From Pleurocapsa minor HA4230-MV1 (lineage in GTDB: Bacteria > Cyanobacteriota > Cyanobacteriia > Cyanobacteriales > Xenococcaceae), in contig JAHHHZ010000020.1 in NCBI GenBank assembly GCA_019359095.1, positions 124,001-188,000 of the forward strand: 64,000 nt of DNA, given 5' to 3'. Position numbers and translations under genes: made by a program. The notes below the pieces were generated by a model. That model ran no database searches. It saw only the letters and a list, made by a program, of their open reading frames with translations, and was not told the origin of the DNA. The number at the start of each line of letters is the position of its first letter. Positions within the stretch are counted from its first letter, which is position 1. Of the stretch, positions 27,130 to 36,884 are shown piece by piece.

Positions 27130-29424
27130 ATGAATTCATCCAGCAGTGGCAATAGAAATTACTCATCGATTAGTAATTTGTCCTTTGATATCGGAACTAA
27201 CAGTTCGGTAAGTTCGGTAAATAATGATCTGACTAATTCTTTAAATCGTCAAATTCGCATTTTAATCGTCGACGATCAAAAAATGATTCGGGAAGGATTA
27301 AAAGCTCTAATCAAAACAGAAAGCGATCTTGAAATAGTTGGTGTTGCTGAAAATGGCGAACACGCCATTAATCAGGTGGAATCCTTAAATCCAGAAGTAG
27401 TTCTGATGGACATGGAAATGCCAGGGATGGATGGGATAGATGCCACTAAAATAATTTGTCAAAAGTTTCCTGACGTTAAGGTACTAGTACTGAGTACTTT
27501 TGACAACCAGGAATATGTAGCTAACTCCCTCAATTCTGGAGCAATGGGTTATTTGCTTAAGGGTACGCCCGCGAAAGAATTAATTGATGCAATTAGATCG
27601 ATTCATCGTGGCTATGCGCAAATTGGGCCAGGAATTTATCGTAATTTATCTTTACCGCAGGCAGAAGAGGTAGATAAGCTACCGATCATGTCTCCTCTGG
27701 CTGCTCGCATTGCAGATACAACAGCGACTGAAAAATCTTATCCCCCTGGACAACTAATAAGTAGTAAAGCTAGTAACGACGATGCTGCCTTGGTAAAGCG
27801 TAAACCAGCGTCGATAGAAACGCGCAAATTTGAGCAGACGGTAATGCTCCGCCCTTCGCCCAGATGGTCGAGATTGACGATGGCCTGTATTATGGGAGTC
27901 ACTGCATTTACGCTTATTTGGGCAAAATTTGCCAAGATTGAGCAGGTAATTCCTACTCAAGGAATGATTCAACCCATAGGCAAAACCCAGGAAATTCAGG
28001 TTCCTACCAACGGTGTAGTCAAAGAAGTTCGAGTTGAAGAGGGCGATCGCGTCGAGGAAGGCGATGTTTTGATGGTTTTAGACACCACCACTTCTAAAGC
28101 GCAGGTAAATTCTTTAACTCAGGTACGCAAAACTTTAAAACAGGAAAATAGGTTTTATCGAGCTTTATTAGCTGGCAAAGTTAATGCTAATAATTTTAAT
28201 AGCACAGTGGCTGCTTTGAAAATTCCCCCAGAAGTAGCTTCTTTGTCACGCAACCGAGCCGAATTAAGAGATGAGAACGCATTGTTAAATAATCTTTTAA
28301 ACGGTTCTGGAGGTAATTTTGATCCCGATCAACTTCAGCGACTACAAGCTTCTAGAGCCGACTTAACTGAACGCACCGCATCAGCCAGATTGGAGGTTGA
28401 ACAGCTAGAAAGACAGTCGGAGCAAAATGACATTCAGCTTCAAGACACTCGGGCGCAGTTGGAAACAGGCAAACAGAATTTACAAGAAATTATTAACCGT
28501 AATCTAGAGTCGAGGAAACAGGCGGAAGATAGTATCAAGATTGAACGGGAAACTTTAGCCTCAATGATGCCTGTTTATAAAGCAGGTGGCATCGCCAAAT
28601 ATCAGGTTTCTCAACAAAGACAAAAAATCAACGATCGCAATGCCTCAATGGTCAATGCGATGAAGCAAGGAAATTTAGAACGCGATCGCCAGGAACAGGA
28701 TATAACCACTTTACAGGCAGAAATTAATCGTTTGCTCCAGGAAGGAGAAAGATTATCTTTAGACATCTCTCAGGCAAAACAACAGTTAAGCAACACTACT
28801 TCGGTATCGAAAAAAGATTTCTATGACCAAAGGGCAAGCAACCGCATCAGACTCTCAGAAATTGATAGTCAGCTAAATAAAACCATAGTCGAAAACGATA
28901 AACAGATTGCAGAAATCAATAGTCAAGTTGCGGGGGCAGAGCAAAACTTGAGATATCAAACTATTGTTGCTCCTATTACGGGAGATGTATTCGATCTAAC
29001 TGCTTATCCTGGCTATGTTCCTCCTGCTGGTCAAGCAGCTAAACCTATATTGCAAATTGTCCCAACCGAAGATTTAGTGGCAGAAGTGTTTGTGACGACT
29101 GACAAAATTGGCTTTGTGGAAAAAGGTATGCCTGTTGACGTGCGAATTAGTGCTTTCGACTTTGGCAGGTATGGTGGCATTGATGGCAAAGTTCAATTTA
29201 TTAGCGCCAGTTCCTTAGAACCAGAACCACCCTACGATTTCTTCCGTTACGCCGTCAAAGTAAATTTGGATCAGGATTATCTTATGGTTGATGGTGAAAA
29301 GAAATATATCCGACCAGGGATGGAAGTGCAAGCCAATGTGAGAATTAATGAACATCGCACTGTTTGGAATTTGATGACCGATGAATTCTTAGGTGGAATT
29401 GAAAAATTCAAGGGACTTAGGTAA
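27130..29424 (+). CDS. Receiver domain fused to HlyD-type membrane fusion (export adaptor) protein
   Basis: The 764-aa protein joins two unrelated modules. Residues ~42-165 are a complete NarL-type receiver: D48/D49, phospho-acceptor D94 (VLMD), S122 and K144. A polar linker (170-245) leads to one transmembrane helix (about 249-267). Residues 270-764 form an HlyD-type periplasmic adaptor: a barrel-sandwich/lipoyl half (VPTNGVVKEVRVEEGDRV), a long coiled-coil hairpin (~320-600), the second lipoyl half (IVAPITGDVFDL) and a beta-barrel region. The topology is consistent: receiver in the cytoplasm, adaptor in the periplasm. No ABC transporter or peptidase partner is adjacent. This architecture is unusual and could couple signalling to export. 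Confidence 0.88.
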   Translation: MNSSSSGNRNYSSISNLSFDIGTNSSVSSVNNDLTNSLNRQIRILIVDDQKMIREGLKALIKTESDLEIVGVAENGEHAINQVESLNPEVVLMDMEMPGMDGIDATKIICQKFPDVKVLVLSTFDNQEYVANSLNSGAMGYLLKGTPAKELIDAIRSIHRGYAQIGPGIYRNLSLPQAEEVDKLPIMSPLAARIADTTATEKSYPPGQLISSKASNDDAALVKRKPASIETRKFEQTVMLRPSPRWSRLTMACIMGVTAFTLIWAKFAKIEQVIPTQGMIQPIGKTQEIQVPTNGVVKEVRVEEGDRVEEGDVLMVLDTTTSKAQVNSLTQVRKTLKQENRFYRALLAGKVNANNFNSTVAALKIPPEVASLSRNRAELRDENALLNNLLNGSGGNFDPDQLQRLQASRADLTERTASARLEVEQLERQSEQNDIQLQDTRAQLETGKQNLQEIINRNLESRKQAEDSIKIERETLASMMPVYKAGGIAKYQVSQQRQKINDRNASMVNAMKQGNLERDRQEQDITTLQAEINRLLQEGERLSLDISQAKQQLSNTTSVSKKDFYDQRASNRIRLSEIDSQLNKTIVENDKQIAEINSQVAGAEQNLRYQTIVAPITGDVFDLTAYPGYVPPAGQAAKPILQIVPTEDLVAEVFVTTDKIGFVEKGMPVDVRISAFDFGRYGGIDGKVQFISASSLEPEPPYDFFRYAVKVNLDQDYLMVDGEKKYIRPGMEVQANVRINEHRTVWNLMTDEFLGGIEKFKGLR

Positions 29425-29463
29425 CTCACGTTACCCACAGAAGAGTTAGTAATTACAATTATG

Positions 29464-29551
29464 TAGGGAGATAGGGAGATAGGGAGATAGGGAGACTGGG
29501 AGATAGGGAGATAGGGAGATAGGGAGATAGGGAGATGGGGAGATAGGGAGA
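29464..29551. repeat. Octamer tandem repeat (TAGGGAGA)11
   Basis: Eleven 8-bp units of TAGGGAGA, two of them variant (CTGGGAGA and TGGGGAGA), fill most of the gap after the REC-HlyD gene. It is a purine-rich, slippage-prone array that could form triplex or altered DNA. The antisense reading frame through it (SLSPYLPI repeats) is an artefact. Confidence 0.95.
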
Positions 29552-29676
29552 TAGAAGTTAACGTATCACTAATTCCCAAAACCCCTAATTCCCAAAACCC
29601 CCACGTAAAAGCTATAGAGTAAATTAGCAGGTGCGTAACATTAGTTAATTAATCTACTAATCGGCTTGAGGATCGC

Positions 29677-30462
29677 CTATTCAAAGAAACTGTTGGCTGC
29701 TTGAAATCGCTTATTTACCTCATCCCAATTAACCACATTCCACCAGGCGTTTAAATAATCCTCTCTCTTGTTTTGGTATTTAAGATAATAAGCATGTTCC
29801 CAAACATCGTTGCCCATAATGGGGTATTGACCTTCCATTAGGGGACTATCTTGATTAGCAGTGCTAGTAACGGCTAATTCTTTTTGATCGTTCATTACTA
29901 GCCAAGCCCAACCACTACCAAAGCGTTTTGTTCCCGCAGTATTAAATTCTTCTTGAAAAGTGGCAAAGTCACCAAAAGTTGTTGTAATTGCTTCGGCAAT
30001 TTCACCAGTGGGTTCTCCCTGGCTATTAGGAGTCATAATTGACCAAAACATAGTGTGATTGGCATGACCACCGCCATTGTTGCGTACAGTAGTCATAATA
30101 TCTTCAGGAAGAGTATCCAGATTAAGCAACAGATCCTCAACGGATTGCCCTTTTAAATCAGGATGGAGAGCGATCGCTTCATTGAGATTCGTGACATATT
30201 TAGCATGATGTTTATCATGATGTATGGTCATGGTTTCGCTATCGATATAGGGATTTAAAGCATCATAGGCATAGGGTAAAGGCGGTAGGGTAAATTCATC
30301 CGTCGTTGGGGCTTGAGCAACCAAAGTAGTTTGGGAAGATAGCATTTGATTGCTGATGGTTGTACGCTCTGAAGCATCTGCCACACTGTTGTTTGACTGA
30401 AGAACTAACGTTATGGCGATCGCGATCGCCATCATTAAACCGTAAATTTTTTTGGAGTACAT
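29677..30462 (-). CDS. sodA: Exported manganese superoxide dismutase
   Basis: The 261-aa protein begins with a signal peptide or uncleaved membrane anchor (residues 1-30) and a ~25-aa linker before the SOD domain. Metal ligands are visible: H81 (TIHHDKHH), H136 ([10 protein letters not shown]), and the D and H of DVWEHAYYL. Glutamine in TANQDSPL and the GGHANHT context mark the Mn type rather than the Fe type. It would disproportionate superoxide in the periplasm or thylakoid lumen, like membrane-bound Mn-SODs known from other cyanobacteria. It is divergent from the mscS gene. Confidence 0.93.
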   Translation of the reverse strand: MYSKKIYGLMMAIAIAITLVLQSNNSVADASERTTISNQMLSSQTTLVAQAPTTDEFTLPPLPYAYDALNPYIDSETMTIHHDKHHAKYVTNLNEAIALHPDLKGQSVEDLLLNLDTLPEDIMTTVRNNGGGHANHTMFWSIMTPNSQGEPTGEIAEAITTTFGDFATFQEEFNTAGTKRFGSGWAWLVMNDQKELAVTSTANQDSPLMEGQYPIMGNDVWEHAYYLKYQNKREDYLNAWWNVVNWDEVNKRFQAANSFFE

Positions 30463-30780
30463 TGAAATAATTAATAATTATTGAGAGTTGACAATTTTAT
30501 TGTATTAACATAGTAGTCAATCATCGCACTTATCGCTTCATCTGTAAAAAATTTACTTTAACTTTATCTACAATAATTTTGCCTCGACCAATAATAATTG
30601 GCAGATTATATTTGAATTGAAATTTATTTACTTGAATAAATGTAATTAAATTTGTTTTTTTGAGTAATAATTATTAGTTTTTTTTGAGCGTAAAAATACC
30701 TAAATTCATTGCATCTTTGGGTTACTGAGTTAATATTTAGGATGCAAGAAACCCAAGGTGGGATAAACTCAAAATGTTTT
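30463..30780. other. Divergent region between sodA and mscS
   Basis: This AT-rich region of about 320 bp must hold both promoters. In-frame alternative starts for the downstream gene lie at 30709 (TTG) and 30742 (ATG). No operator such as a clear Fur box was identified by eye. Confidence 0.4.
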
Positions 30781-32409
30781 ATGGGTAGCAAGATTAAAAG
30801 AAATTTTTTTGAGGTATTGATCGGCACGGTTCTTTTGCTGAATTTGTTGGCTATTCCTACTTGGGCGCAGTTGCCATTATCACCCAAACTAAATTTGTCA
30901 ACTTTGATAGAAAGTGATTCAGCTAATAAGATCTTGTCAGTTTGCGTCTATTTAGATGGCAGTTGCTTGTTTAAATTATCTGACCAAAAATCTGATTTGG
31001 CTCAACGCATTAACTATGTGGAAGAACAGTTAGCTGAGATTAAAAATACCTATCTGAATGCTGATTCTGTTCAACTAAGTATTGTTGCACAAGGAGATCA
31101 AAATCGGCAAAGCCTGAAGGCATTAGTTGGCAGCAAAAAAATTCCTGTTTTAACTCTCAAACCCAAAGATATCAATGTTGATGGTATTGACTTAGAAACT
31201 CAAGCAAAGCAAATTGGCGATCGCATTAAAAGAGGCTTAGAACAAGCTAAGTTGCAAAGACAGCCTGCTTATTTACTCCAGCAAGCTAAGTTAGCAGGGA
31301 CAGGATTGTTGCTGATGGTATTGAGTAACTTTATGTTGTGGCGCTGGATCAAACGTTTAACCCAGACAAAAGTTACCTTCAGCCAAGATGCCGATCTACC
31401 ATCTCAACTAGAACAAAGAAGAACACTTAACCTTAAGGAAGTAAAATACCGCCTCTTGCAACTGATTCAGTTAACTATTTGGATTGGTGGCACATTAATC
31501 ATTTTAGGTTTGTTTCCCCAAACTCGCCCGATCCAATTATGGAGCATTACTATCCTCAGAATTCCCCTACAGTTAATGGTTGTGATCTGGGTTTGCTATG
31601 TTTTAATCCGCTTAAGCTATGCGGCGATCGCTAGAATTAATGCAGCTATTACTAATGATGCTTTTACCCAGAACTATGTTTTAAATAACAATATCAATCA
31701 ACGACTTCAGGTAAGAGTTAATACTTTCTCTCGATTATTTAGAGGGATTATGACCTTTATTTGGGCGGGAATTGCCTTATTTATCTCCCTCAGCATGATT
31801 GGTTTTAATGTTACCCCTTTACTGGCTGGCGCGGGAGTTTTAGGTTTAGCTTTTTCTTTTGCTTCTCAAAACTTAATTAAAGATACGATTAACGGCTTAC
31901 TAATTATTTTTGAAGATCAATATGCCGTTGGCGATGTGATAACTATCGGCGAGGTAGGGGGTTTAGTCGAAAACTTAAATTTGCGTATTACTCAACTGCG
32001 AGATGGAGAAGGGCGTTTAATTACTATTCCCAATAGCTCGATCAGCGTGGTGGCTAATCATTCTAACGGTTGGTCGAGATCGGATTTAAAAATTCCTGTG
32101 GCATATTACGCCAATGTCGATGAAGCGATCGCCTTAATTACAGAAATAGCCGAGCAAATGTATCAAGACTGTGAATGTCGCGCTAAAATTCTGGAACCAC
32201 CACAGGTATTAGGTGTAGAAGAATTTGCCGAACGCGGTTTTATTATTCGCCTCTGGTTTAAAACCGAACCCCTAAGACAGTGGGAAATCTCCCGCGAATT
32301 TCGTCGTCGTCTCAAAAATGCCTTTGAAGCAGCGGGTATTCCCTTACCTCTCCCTCAGCAACAGATTTGGCTGAGTCGGCATAATTTAATTCCAGATCAA
32401 AAAAATTAA
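30781..32409 (+). CDS. MscS-family mechanosensitive channel
   Basis: I choose ATG 30781, which gives a standard signal peptide (MGSKIKRNFFEVLIG...IPTWAQ); 30742 is possible. The 542-aa protein has a periplasmic N-terminal domain (~30-170), hydrophobic segments near 180-205, 245-270, 275-300 and 335-360, then the MscS pore helix (GAGVLGLAFSFASQNLIKD) and beta domain (YAVGDVITIGEVGG, LITIPNSSI). A C-terminal alpha/beta domain ends the protein. It should act as a tension-gated channel protecting against hypoosmotic shock. A 31-bp fragment of a related mscS gene survives at 34980. Confidence 0.9.
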   Translation: MGSKIKRNFFEVLIGTVLLLNLLAIPTWAQLPLSPKLNLSTLIESDSANKILSVCVYLDGSCLFKLSDQKSDLAQRINYVEEQLAEIKNTYLNADSVQLSIVAQGDQNRQSLKALVGSKKIPVLTLKPKDINVDGIDLETQAKQIGDRIKRGLEQAKLQRQPAYLLQQAKLAGTGLLLMVLSNFMLWRWIKRLTQTKVTFSQDADLPSQLEQRRTLNLKEVKYRLLQLIQLTIWIGGTLIILGLFPQTRPIQLWSITILRIPLQLMVVIWVCYVLIRLSYAAIARINAAITNDAFTQNYVLNNNINQRLQVRVNTFSRLFRGIMTFIWAGIALFISLSMIGFNVTPLLAGAGVLGLAFSFASQNLIKDTINGLLIIFEDQYAVGDVITIGEVGGLVENLNLRITQLRDGEGRLITIPNSSISVVANHSNGWSRSDLKIPVAYYANVDEAIALITEIAEQMYQDCECRAKILEPPQVLGVEEFAERGFIIRLWFKTEPLRQWEISREFRRRLKNAFEAAGIPLPLPQQQIWLSRHNLIPDQKN

Positions 32410-32486
32410 AGCCTATAAAAGCTTATTAATTACACACACAATTAAACTTAAATATTAATTGCAAAATATTGTACAAATTTTAAGAG

Positions 32487-34907
32487 CTAATCATCAATCA
32501 AAGCTTTAAATTTAGAGTCATCGCGAATTTTGTCAAAATCCGAGTCAGTTTTTGCCATCTCTTGATATTCAGGATTTAGCTTAATTGCCTCTGCCAAATG
32601 CTCAATTGCCAAGTCAACATTGTTCTGTAAAGAAAATATACAAGCTTTGTTATACCAGGCTAGGTGAAAATCAGGTTTTAATTCCAGAATATTGTTGAAG
32701 GATTGGAGAGCTTTTTGATAACAGTTTAAGTCAAATAGTGCAGTACCAAAATTATACAAGGCTAGGTGAAAATCAGGTTTTAATTCTAGAGCTTTTTCAA
32801 AGGCTTGGAGGGCTTCTTGGTGACGGTTTAATCTAACCAACACGCTGCCTTTGTTGTTCCAGGCTTGGTAAAAATCAGGTTTTAATTCTAGAGCTTTATT
32901 AAAGGAATCGAGAGCTTCTTGGTAACGGTTTAGGCTAACCAGCATATTACCTTGATTATACCTAGCTTGGTAAAAATCAGGTTTTAATTCTAGAGCCTTA
33001 TTAAAGGAATCGAGAGCTTCTTGATGACAGTTTAAATCTTTCAGCACAATGCCTCTGTTGTACCAGGTTTGATCATTATCAGGTTTTAATTCCAGAGCTT
33101 GAGCGTAGGAATCGAGAGCTTCTTCGTAACACTTTAAGTTAGTTAACACATTACCCTGACTATATAAGGCTTGGTCAAAATCAGGTTTCAATTCCAGAGC
33201 CTTTTTAAAAAATTGGAGGGCTTCTTCATGACGGTTTAAGTCAGCTAATACAATGCCTTTGTTATGACAGGCTTGATAAAAATCGCCTTTAATTTTCAGA
33301 GCTTGATCGTAGAAATCGAGTGCTTCTTGGTGACGGTTTAAATTAACCAACACATTGCCTTTGTTATACAAAGCTTCATTTTTATCAGGTTTGATTTCCA
33401 AAGCTTTATTAAAAGATTGGAGGGCTTCTGGATAAAGGTTTAAGCTAACTAACACACTACCTTGGTTATTCCAAGCTTGGCTATCATCAGGATTAATTTT
33501 TAGAGACTTATTATAGACTTGGAGAGCTTCTTGGTAAAAGTTTAAGTTGGTGAGATTCACCCCGAAATTATACAATGAGGTAGGATCAAGTTGTTTCTCC
33601 TTAAGTTTTAAAACTAATTTAGTTAGCTGTTTAATATATTGTTGAGGTTCAATAGTTCGTTCGCGAGCTTCAATTTGTCCGTCACGAGGAGTAAGAATTT
33701 GTTCGGCATCAATTAGATAATTTAAGACTTTGGTAATGGAATAAGGATGCCATAGTTGCCAAGGTTGATTATCCAAGATTAGTAAAGCGGTCTGTTTAAT
33801 AATTTCTCTTGTTAAAGTAATGTTTAATTGTTTTAATAAATCCACTGCACCATAAATACAGACAGCTATAGGATATCTCTTGACTGCATCTTGATAACGT
33901 CTACTCCAGTTATCTTTAAGAGTGTCGCGATAATTATTAGGTGTTAAGGGTAATTCTCGGTTTCTTAGCCTGACTAGATTTTCTACCACGTTTCTAAAGG
34001 TACGGTCATTTTGTCTGGCGATGGGTAAATAGTTTTCTTCTGTAGCATAAATTTCTGTATCAGGAATAGTTACTCTCAATAGCTGAGAAATTGCTTCATC
34101 TTCTGGTTCGGGCAATTCGTAAACAGTAAAACGATTCCAAAATTGAGGATATTTGTTTTTTTCTAATTTATTCCAAGCACTAGGTTTACCAAAAGTGTCA
34201 GGCTGTCTTTCATTCCGAGCAGTGGCGATTACTTTTATTTCTCCATCATGGCAAAATTCCTCGTATATTTTTAAGGTCTTTAGCAGTCTGGTTTGTAACG
34301 GTTCGTTTAAAGGCTCAAGGGGCAATGTTTCAGCACGGGGAGATTTTTGTTTTAAACCATAAGACATTTTTTGGTTGAGGTCATCGAGCAGAAAAAGCAA
34401 TTTGCGATCGCTGTTAAGTTCCCTCAAGTGTTCTGTTGTGGGTTCGTCTATCCATGCTCCTAACTTGAGCCATAGAACCGTCCAGCCTTCCCGATTAAAA
34501 TGCTGCGCGAGTTCTGCTGCTTCTCTAGTTTTGCCTAATCCTGTTCTACCTTCAATTAAAAGCCAATTTGATTCCTCAAGCTGCCGAATTAATTCCTGGC
34601 GGACACTTATTTGCCTGGTTGGACAACGATTTTGATACCGAATTGAGGCATCAGCTAAAGGATCTTGTTTATCCCCAGGAAAAACTATAGATAGTACATC
34701 ACTATGAGGACGAATAATTTCAAAAGGAGAAGCAATAGCAACAGGAAATTTTCGCTTTCGCTTTTGATTGCGATACCACCAAATCAAAGTAATCAAGCCA
34801 GTTACAGTTACGCTTGAACCAGTAATAGTCAATAAGATTCTGGTTAAATCCTGATTATCGACAAGAGACTTGCTAATTGACTGCCAAATAGCTTGAGGGT
34901 CAACCAT
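32487..34907 (-). CDS. Membrane-anchored P-loop NTPase (STAND-like) with TPR array
   Basis: The 806-aa protein starts with one transmembrane helix (about 21-44). A P-loop NTPase domain follows: Walker A IEGRTGLGKTREAAELA near residue 115 and Walker B KLLFLLDDLNQ near 170. A winged-helix-like middle (330-415) leads into about ten tetratricopeptide repeats (425-765), several nearly identical (ALELKPDF.QA.YN.G). The domain order NTPase-helical-TPR is that of STAND signalling or defence ATPases, in which the repeats sense a ligand. No effector domain is obvious. The neighbouring mscS gene is convergent, and the gene appears monocistronic. The function is inferred only. Confidence 0.8.
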   Translation of the reverse strand: MVDPQAIWQSISKSLVDNQDLTRILLTITGSSVTVTGLITLIWWYRNQKRKRKFPVAIASPFEIIRPHSDVLSIVFPGDKQDPLADASIRYQNRCPTRQISVRQELIRQLEESNWLLIEGRTGLGKTREAAELAQHFNREGWTVLWLKLGAWIDEPTTEHLRELNSDRKLLFLLDDLNQKMSYGLKQKSPRAETLPLEPLNEPLQTRLLKTLKIYEEFCHDGEIKVIATARNERQPDTFGKPSAWNKLEKNKYPQFWNRFTVYELPEPEDEAISQLLRVTIPDTEIYATEENYLPIARQNDRTFRNVVENLVRLRNRELPLTPNNYRDTLKDNWSRRYQDAVKRYPIAVCIYGAVDLLKQLNITLTREIIKQTALLILDNQPWQLWHPYSITKVLNYLIDAEQILTPRDGQIEARERTIEPQQYIKQLTKLVLKLKEKQLDPTSLYNFGVNLTNLNFYQEALQVYNKSLKINPDDSQAWNNQGSVLVSLNLYPEALQSFNKALEIKPDKNEALYNKGNVLVNLNRHQEALDFYDQALKIKGDFYQACHNKGIVLADLNRHEEALQFFKKALELKPDFDQALYSQGNVLTNLKCYEEALDSYAQALELKPDNDQTWYNRGIVLKDLNCHQEALDSFNKALELKPDFYQARYNQGNMLVSLNRYQEALDSFNKALELKPDFYQAWNNKGSVLVRLNRHQEALQAFEKALELKPDFHLALYNFGTALFDLNCYQKALQSFNNILELKPDFHLAWYNKACIFSLQNNVDLAIEHLAEAIKLNPEYQEMAKTDSDFDKIRDDSKFKALIDD

Positions 34908-34979
34908 TAATGATTTAAAGAAATATCCGCAACTTTACTCAGCTTGAATAAAGCTTACTATATTTTTGAAAAGCGATCG

Positions 34980-35010
34980 CAGGTCTTAGGTGTGGAAGAC
35001 TTTGCCGAAC
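34980..35010 (+). pseudogene. Remnant of an mscS-like gene
   Basis: This 31-bp block matches the mscS gene at 32203-32233 at 28 of 31 positions and would encode QVLGVEDFAE, a conserved C-terminal MscS segment. No further homology is visible to the left, and a MITE begins 7 bp (plus a TTA duplication) to the right. It is too long a match to be easily random, and looks like the last trace of a deleted paralog. Confidence 0.6.
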
Positions 35011-35019
35011 CCAATATTA

Positions 35020-35110
35020 TATCAAGTCCGCTTAATTACTTCTTATAAAATCTTTGCGCTTTTGCGTCTTTGCGCGAGTTTTAATTGAAATTGTCTAAAC
35101 GGACTTCATA
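35020..35110. mobile_element. 91-bp MITE flanked by TTA
   Basis: Inverted ends TATCAAGTCCGCTTA (35020-35034) and the complement TATGAAGTCCGTTTA (35096-35110) match at 13 of 15 positions. A 3-bp direct repeat TTA flanks both sides (35017-35019 and 35111-35113), the target duplication of many IS5-type elements. The right TTA is the stop codon of the CPBP protease gene read on the minus strand. A degenerate relative, sharing GCGTCTTTGCGCGAG, lies near 48233. Confidence 0.8.
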
Positions 35111-36667
35111 TTAAACTCCACTACCCAAGACAAACAGACTAACTAGAGTGCCACTATTCCAGAGACAATGGAGCAACATGGGAGCAAGAAGATTGCGCGA
35201 TCGCGTATAGACAAATCCTAAGACGATGCCCAAAGTAGCTAGGGGTAAAACTTCGGATAAACTTAAGTGAGCCACAGCAAAGATAAAACCGCTAATCACA
35301 ATCGCACCGTTAACGGAAGTGTATCGTGTCAAAGACGGTAACAAAAAACCGCGAAACATGATTTCTTCAAAGATCGGTGCAGCGATGGAAGCGGTACTAA
35401 AAAAGATCGCTAGCGCCACTCGATCCTGAGCCTGTAAAGCAAGAAATAGCAGTGGGTTGCTGCCTCCTTGCCCATGCCAGATTTGCTGATTGAGCGCCGA
35501 CACTAATAAGACTAAAGGTATGGCTACCAAATAACCGCCAAATCCCCAGACAAACCAGTTGCTTTTGAACTTAAATCTAAACCATTCTTCAGGGAGAGGA
35601 AAGTATGATTTAAGCGATAAATATAAAACGGAAATTCCGCCTACAGCCATCAAAATATAAGTTCCCAAGACATATAAAGCCTTGATTCTCAAAGACGAAC
35701 CACTAGGATTGATGCCCGCCAGACTAATAATAATCGGTAACAAAAATTGACCGACAAAGAAAAAGCCCACAATTAAGACTTGCCAAATGATTTCCCAATC
35801 CCAAGGTGTTTTCCAGCCAGTTTGACCATTAGTTGTAATAATTGCTGCTTCAGGCTTAACAAAACGCTGAATAATTAGAAAAACCAGCAGAATTACCCCA
35901 CCAATACCACCAAAAACGGGAATCCCACTAATTAGCGCGAGTTTAAATATAGAGTTGAGAGCAATGTTCGACTCTTGTGCCTGTAGCAAGGCTAAATCTT
36001 CTTTGAGGTGATTAACTTCATTGTATTTAGCTAAAGCTTGATAGCGAAACCAACCATCTAGATTACGGTTAATTATTGCCACTTCATCAGCACCCAATTG
36101 AGTTTTATCCTGCCATAGCTGTTTTAGTACCGTTGCCGTTTGAGCATAACGATTAGAGTTATCGAGACGATCGATTACCTGTTGCCAAAGAGCGATCGCC
36201 TCTGCTGATTTATTTTGTACTCCAAATAAAATTCCTTGTTTGAGATCGAGTTCGTTGACAAATTGATTTAACTCAACGATTTCCTGTTTTAACTGAGTTT
36301 TCAGCGCCAGATTATTATTAATTGTGGGATCGGCAACCTCGATCGCACTTGATTCAGCTTGGCTAAGTTGTTGTAGCTGAGATTGAAATTTATCGCGACT
36401 AGTAACCGATTCTTGACGAACTTGCTGATACTTCTTGCTGGCTGCGTCATAAGGATCTTGCCCGACTAAAGAGCTAACCGCACCGTTAAGATCGAAATCA
36501 TTTTCTGGGCTAGTTTTAAACTCTGCCACCTGGAGTACTAAATTAGTTTGATATAGCTCTAAACGGCTTTGAATTTGAGGTTGATCAAAACTATTTTTTA
36601 AAGAAGATCCAATTTGGACGATCGCCAAGATAGTTAGTAAAGCTAAAATTACTCGTTTAATCGTCAT
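35111..36667 (-). CDS. CPBP family intramembrane glutamic endopeptidase
   Basis: The 518-aa protein has an N-terminal membrane helix (~5-25), a long soluble, partly coiled-coil domain (30-240) and then eight or so membrane helices. The C-terminal third carries the CPBP/Rce1 motifs: EEIMFRGFLLPSL (EExxxR), HLSLSEVLP and HCLWN. These residues catalyse intramembrane proteolysis in this family, and substrates in cyanobacteria are unknown. The N-terminal soluble domain is typical of a cyanobacterial subfamily. The stop codon is the TTA target duplication of the adjoining MITE. Confidence 0.9.
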   Translation of the reverse strand: MTIKRVILALLTILAIVQIGSSLKNSFDQPQIQSRLELYQTNLVLQVAEFKTSPENDFDLNGAVSSLVGQDPYDAASKKYQQVRQESVTSRDKFQSQLQQLSQAESSAIEVADPTINNNLALKTQLKQEIVELNQFVNELDLKQGILFGVQNKSAEAIALWQQVIDRLDNSNRYAQTATVLKQLWQDKTQLGADEVAIINRNLDGWFRYQALAKYNEVNHLKEDLALLQAQESNIALNSIFKLALISGIPVFGGIGGVILLVFLIIQRFVKPEAAIITTNGQTGWKTPWDWEIIWQVLIVGFFFVGQFLLPIIISLAGINPSGSSLRIKALYVLGTYILMAVGGISVLYLSLKSYFPLPEEWFRFKFKSNWFVWGFGGYLVAIPLVLLVSALNQQIWHGQGGSNPLLFLALQAQDRVALAIFFSTASIAAPIFEEIMFRGFLLPSLTRYTSVNGAIVISGFIFAVAHLSLSEVLPLATLGIVLGFVYTRSRNLLAPMLLHCLWNSGTLVSLFVLGSGV

Positions 36668-36795
36668 TTATTTTTCTCGAGCAGATTCTCTAGTCATTTT
36701 TGATACTTAATACTGGTATTATCCCTTTTCTACGAATAGTAATCAATGTTCGGCGTTGTTAATTGAAAATATGAGATATATAATAATACTGCTTG

Positions 36796-36820
36796 TCCTA
36801 AAGGATACCGCTACGCATAG
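36796..36820. repeat. Small dispersed repeat, intergenic copy
   Basis: TCCTAAAGGATACCGCTACG followed by CATAG matches the repeat found inside two genes (40432-40457 and 47578-47623) and in intergenic DNA at 20255, 56773 and 62556. The TCCTAAAGGA core is an imperfect palindrome. Confidence 0.75.
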
Positions 36821-36884
36821 AACTTCGTAGTTTTAAGCTTTTAGCTTCAGAAGATTACTTAAGTAAATAGCTAAGAGCTGATAG

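Noticed and set aside
29277-29579. Minus-strand ORF with SLSPYLPI repeats
   Set aside because: It runs through the TAGGGAGA tandem array and antisense to the REC-HlyD gene; low complexity and no ribosome site.
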